Shown here: positions 20,113 to 23,731 of the stretch, piece after piece | Numbering within the stretch: the first letter of the stretch is position 1 | Layout: every line of letters starts with the position of its first letter | IMG/VR virus record: IMGVR_UViG_3300035254_000241 | Location: 1-23,731 of that record | From: a virus | DNA: 23,731 nt | Direction: 5' to 3' (one strand) | Translations under genes and position numbers: made by a program | Notes under the pieces: model-generated | Database searches by the model: none | What the model was told of the DNA's origin: nothing | What the model saw: the letters and a program-made list of their open reading frames with translations, nothing else

Positions 20113-20676
20113 TTAAAACCTCGGAGTTTCTCTGGCTTGGTCTGAATCTGCTGTCGGCTCTTTCTTCAAGTCTTCTTTCTTTTCCGGAGGAGCTTCTTCA
20201 GGCTCAGGATTTACAACTGTGGTACCGCCTTCCTGCTCCTCGAAATCATCGTCGTGAACTTTTGGGACGTAAACAATGTGGTGTACCAGTTGAATACCCA
20301 TCAAGACTGAAACAATTTGAGTCCCGCCTTCGTCTTTCGGCGCTTCATATTGGTACACGCGGACGTGGCCGATAGAGCCGTTGCCGATTGACGTTGGATC
20401 CACGTCGTTGAGCTCGCCGTCGATAATTGTCGGCGGAGCGCCGTTGGAACCGTCAGCTTTGACACACTTTTTACGAAGATTCGCAGAGAAATATGTCTCG
20501 CCCTCGTCAGGCACAATAGCTTTCACTTTGATGTTTGCCGCTTCCCACTCTTTCTTTTGTACTTTATCTGTGGTGCGCAACTGAACGTCCCAAGAAGGTT
20601 TCACTCTGCTGAAGCGGGTGTTCGGTTTTTTCGGATTAACCTGGGGATACCAAATTTCACAGTTTCTGAGAATCAT
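20113..20676 (-). CDS. ssDNA-binding protein, T7 gp2.5-like, 187 aa
   Basis: The protein has MILRNCEIWYPQ, WDVQLRTTDK, SIGNGSIGHVRVYQY and VSVLMGIQLVHHIVY, the conserved strands of a family of podophage SSBs (OB fold, DUF2815/gp2.5 type). Beyond residue 140 the tail is acidic and Pro/Glu-rich (DDDFEEQEGG onward) and ends with Phe, as in gp2.5, where the acidic tail with its terminal aromatic residue contacts polymerase and helicase. It would coat ssDNA and coordinate the replisome. AAGG lies 9 bases before the ATG. It opens the replication block after a terminator and directly follows the 17-bp element at 20688-20704. Confidence 0.9.
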   Translation of the reverse strand: MILRNCEIWYPQVNPKKPNTRFSRVKPSWDVQLRTTDKVQKKEWEAANIKVKAIVPDEGETYFSANLRKKCVKADGSNGAPPTIIDGELNDVDPTSIGNGSIGHVRVYQYEAPKDEGGTQIVSVLMGIQLVHHIVYVPKVHDDDFEEQEGGTTVVNPEPEEAPPEKKEDLKKEPTADSDQARETPRF

Positions 20677-20687
20677 GTTATTACCTT

Positions 20688-20704
20688 AGTCATTTAACAG
20701 TCAT
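20688..20704 (-). promoter_or_regulatory. 17-bp repeated element before SSB, candidate phage promoter or operator
   Basis: On the plus strand AGTCATTTAACAGTCAT; 15 of 17 bases match 23588-23604. On the minus strand both hold two ATGACT boxes 11 bases apart. This copy starts right after a terminator T run and ends 11 bases before the SSB ATG. Confidence 0.5.
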
Positions 20705-20706
20705 TT

Positions 20707-20738
20707 AAAAAGCCCGTCGCCGGGTTAAATTAACGGGC
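20707..20738 (-). terminator. Rho-independent terminator between RNA polymerase and SSB units
   Basis: GCCCGT pairs with ACGGGC around a 15-base loop, followed on the minus strand by TTTTT. The 5' arm and loop contain the palindromic element GGGTTAAATTAACGGGC (20722-20738), nearly the same as 5016-5032. An alternative small hairpin with CCCG-GCGA-CGGG competes with it. Confidence 0.7.
20722..20738. repeat. 17-bp palindromic element, copy 2
   Basis: GGGTTAAATTAACGGGC, one base different from 5016-5032. Here it forms the 5' arm and part of the loop of a terminator. Confidence 0.5.
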
Positions 20739-20765
20739 AGTATCAAGCGAGATGCGCGAGAAAAA

Positions 20766-21173
20766 CTACGCGGCATCCCATTCGTCCAGCTCGCTCCGGA
20801 GCTCGGGCGGCATTTCTAGGTCATCGCTGAACAAGAAGATTCTGCCAAAGCCATCATTAACAAGTACCAGGACTTGCCAGATGTTACCCGACCTTTCGGC
20901 GTATTCCCATCTGACGAACTCTGTGCCAGATGGAAATTGAGCTAAATTGAGCATATGCCCACTTTCTTTCAGAAGTTCAACTTCCGGATAATCCTGCGTC
21001 AACTCTCCCGAAGACTCCATGTACACCAGATGGCCCATGTGGTCCATCGTAAGATCTTCTTCCGGATCATCCACAAAATTTCTGAAGCAGAGATCATATT
21101 GCTTCATTGCCACTTCTTTTATTTCAGGGTTTTCTAGGGCCTCAATGTCGGCCAGCGATTTCATTATGATCAT
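20766..21173 (-). CDS. Acidic hypothetical protein, 135 aa
   Basis: The ATG at 21173 overlaps the RNA polymerase stop as ATGA, with GGAG 12 bases upstream; a second ATG three codons later is also possible. The protein is strongly acidic throughout (FVDDPEEDLTMDHMG, SDDLEMPPELRSELDEWD) with a beta-like middle (WQVLVLVNDGFGRIFLF). It may be a protein or DNA mimic, such as an inhibitor of a host enzyme. That fits its position next to the phage RNA polymerase, but nothing specific identifies it. The gene is the last before the terminator at 20707-20738. Confidence 0.7.
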   Translation of the reverse strand: MIIMKSLADIEALENPEIKEVAMKQYDLCFRNFVDDPEEDLTMDHMGHLVYMESSGELTQDYPEVELLKESGHMLNLAQFPSGTEFVRWEYAERSGNIWQVLVLVNDGFGRIFLFSDDLEMPPELRSELDEWDAA

Positions 21174-23401
21174 GAAAAACAATACTCCGAGTCAAGTACT
21201 AAAGATAAGTCTAATGTGCCTTTGTTTAGCTGAGCGTCGTCTGCGCCAATGTCTTCAAAGATAGCAGCTAGGGGCTCTGTTTGGTAAAGCTCTAAAAAGG
21301 ACTCACGAACAATTGTGTATAAATCGTCCATGTCAGCCAGCAGCGCGCCAAAAGAGTCGTGAACGGTTGTCACGGGAAAATTGGCGCGGCAGCTTGTAAC
21401 AGTTAAGTGGGCTGCGTCAAGACTGTGAATAATGTTTGGGGATGCTCCTTGTGATTGTTTCCCTTTAGATGGTTTTGGAAGCTCCAGATAAGAGATACTG
21501 AGCTGGAGAGTGTTTTCGTAATAGCCGGTTTTCTTTTTCTCCCCCGACGGTGGTCCGTATTGTACCCAGGTCTTCTTAACTTCTCCTTCAACGTAATGTT
21601 GGACTACCGGGAAGTGCGTTAGCGGTACTGTCCAAGAAAGAAACTCACCGGCTTTTTCGGCAGCTTTGCCCGCTTGCTCAAAAGTAGACAGCAAACGCAT
21701 GGGCCTTTCCAGACAAGTTTCGCAAACTTTGAAGAGGCTTCTCCCCAGATAGGCACCCCAGGAGTGCTCCATAAAAGTCAGTAACTCTATGCCGTGCCGC
21801 CTTGAGTCATCGATAACCTGTTCGCCAAGACCGTAGGGCTTTGCTCCATACGGAAGAGTCATAGTTCCTCTTTTAACAACTTTCCGCTTGTGCTTTGAGT
21901 CGTGGATTCTTAACCAGAAAACAGGAGCGGCTCTCACTAATATGGCTCTGTACTTTTCTCGGTACGCTAAGAGTTCTTTGACTAGCTCTTTTCGCGTCTC
22001 GGTCCGGGGCTCCGTGGCATGCACTCGCTTTTTGATTTCAATGATCGTGTCTATGCATTTTTCGGCAGTCTTAATAGCCCTCCCCGACATCTCGGCTTTT
22101 GCGCGGTCTAGCTCTGCCCACATGTGGTGTGCCACAAACATATACAAGTCACCGGGAAGTTCTGAAGGCACAAGATTAACGTGAGGGGCGGTTATTTCGT
22201 CTAGCATTAAAGCTGAAAGATGCTGGCTTCCGTTGTTGGTTCCGTCTACAAACGCTTCTAAGTGGGATTCATAGGAGTAGTCGTCTGAATCCCCCATTTG
22301 GTGTAGCCGCAGCTTTAAGAATTCAACGCATGCCGCTAAAAACTGCCAAGGCTTGTCTGCATTCATCCAGTTCTGATTTACTTTCGGATTCTCGGCATAG
22401 GAGACAATTATCTCTTCGTTGTCAAGTACCCACATGTACCTGTCTTTCAAAGGTATCTTGTCTGTTTTTGCCTCGTCCTCTCTTCCGGCGTCACCTGCCC
22501 AATTGGAAGAGATACTCACGCACAGCCAAAAGAAGCCCTGTTTTCCGATAGCCTTCTTGTCATCTCGCAGTAGTAGCCCTTTGGCTAAGTCTGAGCCTTG
22601 CTCGTTAAGGTACGCTGTAGAAACATACTTGCGACCTCGAAAATCAAACGTGTACAAGTGGTAAAAAGTGCTGTGTAAGAACCTGGCGGCGATGTTGCTA
22701 ATTGCTCGCGTTTCTCTCATTTTAGTGGACCGCGCTTCAGAGCTGTGGGCGCGCCAGATATTATTGAACGCAGCTGCTCTGTTTCGGAAGGCCCATAAAT
22801 GGATCTCGTAAACGTCCCGGTTGATCCGCCAGCCTGTCTGCTGGGACTTGTTTACTGTTTCAAACACAAGCGGGTGGTCTTCTGGGGTTAGTGTTTCGCG
22901 TATCTTGTGGTTTGTTTTGACCAACAGAGCTCCTGTCTCGTGGCGGAAGCTCTCCCAATCAGCATAAGGGGTTTCTGAAGGTATTTTTTGAATAGTGGCC
23001 GGAGGTAACTGCGCCCAAAGTTTTTGGATGCCCTCGTCGTCGACAACTTCCACAAGATACGTGGCGTGTCGCCCTTTGCCACTCGGGCCTATTTTTACTT
23101 TGATATAGCCTAGCTGTTCGAAACTGTATAAAATAAACGCTCCGGTCTTCGCGGCTAGGGCAGTATCTTTTTGTTTACTTTCTTGGGAAAGCAGTTTGCG
23201 GCCAATCGCGCAAATCGTTTCGGTTAGAAATAAGGGTGCGGGGTTCAGCCCTTTTTTAGGTCTTGTATACAAGTAGACCGTTCCGATTATGTTCCCGATG
23301 TGGGCCTCTAAGTTTACTTCTTTGAGGTACTTCAATGGGTTTCGTGGGGAGATCTCTGTGGACACTCTATGATTCAAATTGCCCAGAATTCTCTCAAACA
23401 T
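21170..23401 (-). CDS. T7-type single-subunit RNA polymerase, 743 aa
   Basis: All key residues of this family are visible: FDFRGRKY (Arg255, Arg257, Tyr259), motif A FVDGTNNGSQH (Asp386), motif B RKVVKRGTMTLPYGAK (Arg506, Lys510, Tyr518), SPNIIHSLDAAHL, and motif C VHDSFG (His681, Asp682). The C-terminus ends EYCFS, corresponding to the FAFA foot of T7. It is 140 residues shorter than the T7 enzyme, and all of the loss is N-terminal: about 168 residues fewer precede the DFRGR motif, where T7 holds its promoter-binding and RNA-exit domain. AAAGGA lies 8 bases before the ATG, overlapping the end of a membrane-peptide gene in the same frame. It would transcribe the phage genome from its own promoters. 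Confidence 0.97.
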   Translation of the reverse strand: MFERILGNLNHRVSTEISPRNPLKYLKEVNLEAHIGNIIGTVYLYTRPKKGLNPAPLFLTETICAIGRKLLSQESKQKDTALAAKTGAFILYSFEQLGYIKVKIGPSGKGRHATYLVEVVDDEGIQKLWAQLPPATIQKIPSETPYADWESFRHETGALLVKTNHKIRETLTPEDHPLVFETVNKSQQTGWRINRDVYEIHLWAFRNRAAAFNNIWRAHSSEARSTKMRETRAISNIAARFLHSTFYHLYTFDFRGRKYVSTAYLNEQGSDLAKGLLLRDDKKAIGKQGFFWLCVSISSNWAGDAGREDEAKTDKIPLKDRYMWVLDNEEIIVSYAENPKVNQNWMNADKPWQFLAACVEFLKLRLHQMGDSDDYSYESHLEAFVDGTNNGSQHLSALMLDEITAPHVNLVPSELPGDLYMFVAHHMWAELDRAKAEMSGRAIKTAEKCIDTIIEIKKRVHATEPRTETRKELVKELLAYREKYRAILVRAAPVFWLRIHDSKHKRKVVKRGTMTLPYGAKPYGLGEQVIDDSRRHGIELLTFMEHSWGAYLGRSLFKVCETCLERPMRLLSTFEQAGKAAEKAGEFLSWTVPLTHFPVVQHYVEGEVKKTWVQYGPPSGEKKKTGYYENTLQLSISYLELPKPSKGKQSQGASPNIIHSLDAAHLTVTSCRANFPVTTVHDSFGALLADMDDLYTIVRESFLELYQTEPLAAIFEDIGADDAQLNKGTLDLSLVLDSEYCFS

Positions 23402-23404
23402 TTT

Positions 23405-23536
23405 CTAATCCTTTGTCAGCGTCTTGTAAAGTAAGAATACCGCCAAACAAATGCCTGCGATAAGTGCTGCCTTGATAAGTAAGGTCACTACGATAAGTAG
23501 CATGAGAAAACCCTCAAGACCGTTATTCTTCCGCAT
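23405..23536 (-). CDS. Small membrane peptide, 43 aa, in frame with the RNA polymerase
   Basis: The ATG at 23536 has GAGGG about 5 bases upstream; an internal ATG 11 codons later is also possible. After MRKNNGLEGF the peptide is one hydrophobic helix of about 24 residues (MLLIVVTLLIKAALIAGI, then CLAVFLLY) and a short basic tail (KTLTKD). It ends in TAG, then AAA, then the RNA polymerase ATG, and all three are in the same reading frame. The gene thus also supplies the polymerase's ribosome binding site. Function unknown; membrane location is clear. Confidence 0.7.
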   Translation of the reverse strand: MRKNNGLEGFLMLLIVVTLLIKAALIAGICLAVFLLYKTLTKD

Positions 23537-23587
23537 CAAGCCCTCTCTAATTGTCTCTGATCATAAATTCTCTCCTGTGTTAGTTAA

Positions 23588-23604
23588 AGTCATTTAGTAG
23601 TCAT
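23588..23604 (-). promoter_or_regulatory. 17-bp repeated element upstream of RNA polymerase unit
   Basis: On the plus strand AGTCATTTAGTAGTCAT, matching 20688-20704 at 15 of 17 positions. On the minus strand it comes straight after a run of 17 T and lies 51 bases before the membrane-peptide start. Candidate phage promoter, operator or processing site. Confidence 0.5.
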
Positions 23605-23621
23605 AAAAAAAAAAAAAAAAA
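23605..23621 (-). repeat. Homopolymer run of 17 T (17 A on plus strand)
   Basis: Seventeen identical bases with no interruption. It may be the U tract of the terminator whose hairpin lies 14 bases upstream, although the gap is larger than normal. The exact length is prone to sequencing error. Confidence 0.8.
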
Positions 23622-23635
23622 TAAAGGTACGTTAT

Positions 23636-23661
23636 GACCCTCAGCCCGAAGGCCAAGGGTC
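23636..23661 (-). terminator. Strong hairpin with UUCG loop, probable terminator
   Basis: On the minus strand GACCCTTGGCC, loop TTCG, GGCTGAGGGTC: 11 paired positions including two G-T wobbles, closed by C(UUCG)G, a very stable loop. It lies 7 bases after the stop of the gene at the right edge. The T17 run begins 14 bases later. Confidence 0.65.
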
Positions 23662-23668
23662 TGAAACG

Positions 23669-23731
23669 TTAAGCCGTTTCTGCACCTTTTTCTTCTTCCG
23701 GCTTTCCTTTGAAGAACCTGGGGAAAAGGCT
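23669..23731 (-). CDS. C-terminal end of a gene entering from the right edge
   Basis: Twenty codons are open from the window edge to a TAA at 23669, reading SLFPRFFKGKPEEEKGAETA. The Lys/Glu-rich end and the terminator-like hairpin directly after the stop support a true gene end. Too short to identify. Confidence 0.6.
   Translation of the reverse strand, partial: SLFPRFFKGKPEEEKGAETA

Noticed and set aside
23588-23604. Calling the 17-bp element a T7-type promoter outright
   Set aside because: Similarity to the T7 promoter is slight and no GGG start follows at the expected place in both copies; only the repeat itself is certain.

Overview
This window looks like one part of the genome of a lytic T7-like podovirus (autographivirus type). 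All of the roughly fifty genes I can support lie on the minus strand, packed end to end with ATGA, GTGA or TAATG overlaps. They include a complete phage replication set: a single-subunit T7-type RNA polymerase, a gp2.5-like ssDNA-binding protein, a family A DNA polymerase, a 5'-3' exonuclease, a primase-helicase and an ATP-dependent DNA ligase. I see no structural, packaging or lysis-cassette genes, no tRNA, no CRISPR array and no plus-strand gene. Protein flavour suggests a gammaproteobacterial host, but this is inference.

Layout in the direction of transcription (right to left). 23731-23405: tail of an upstream gene, a stable hairpin, a 17-base homopolymer, a repeated 17-bp element and a 43-aa membrane peptide. 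23401-20766: RNA polymerase plus an acidic protein, closed by a terminator. 20676-10518: the replication block, in order SSB, DUF3310 protein, DNA polymerase, three small genes (one cysteine-rich), exonuclease, DUF4326 protein, GIY-YIG-like nuclease, a two-helix membrane protein, primase-helicase interrupted by a 323-aa intein, a zinc-ribbon protein, ligase and two small genes, followed by a hairpin. 10468-5259: small accessory genes including a YfbR-like HD nucleotidase, an HTH protein and several unknowns. 5258-4924: a GC-rich gap with no clear gene. 4923-1: small unknown genes split by two more terminators, ending with an exported protein and a gene that runs off the left edge.

The core genes would work together: the phage polymerase transcribes the region; primase-helicase, DNA polymerase and SSB form the replisome; exonuclease and nuclease recycle DNA; ligase seals nicks; and the HD and DUF3310 proteins may act on nucleotide pools. 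The most unusual points are the intein at a conserved helicase motif, an apparent frameshift at an 11-base homopolymer (1023-1033), an in-frame amber codon between a membrane peptide and the RNA polymerase, an internal start in the 6548-7270 gene, a GC-rich island sharing a 17-bp palindrome with the terminator before SSB, and a bacterial-SSB-tail-like motif inside a small protein. Fourteen genes or gene boundaries here are short or were re-started from ribosome binding sites; coordinates include the stop codon.
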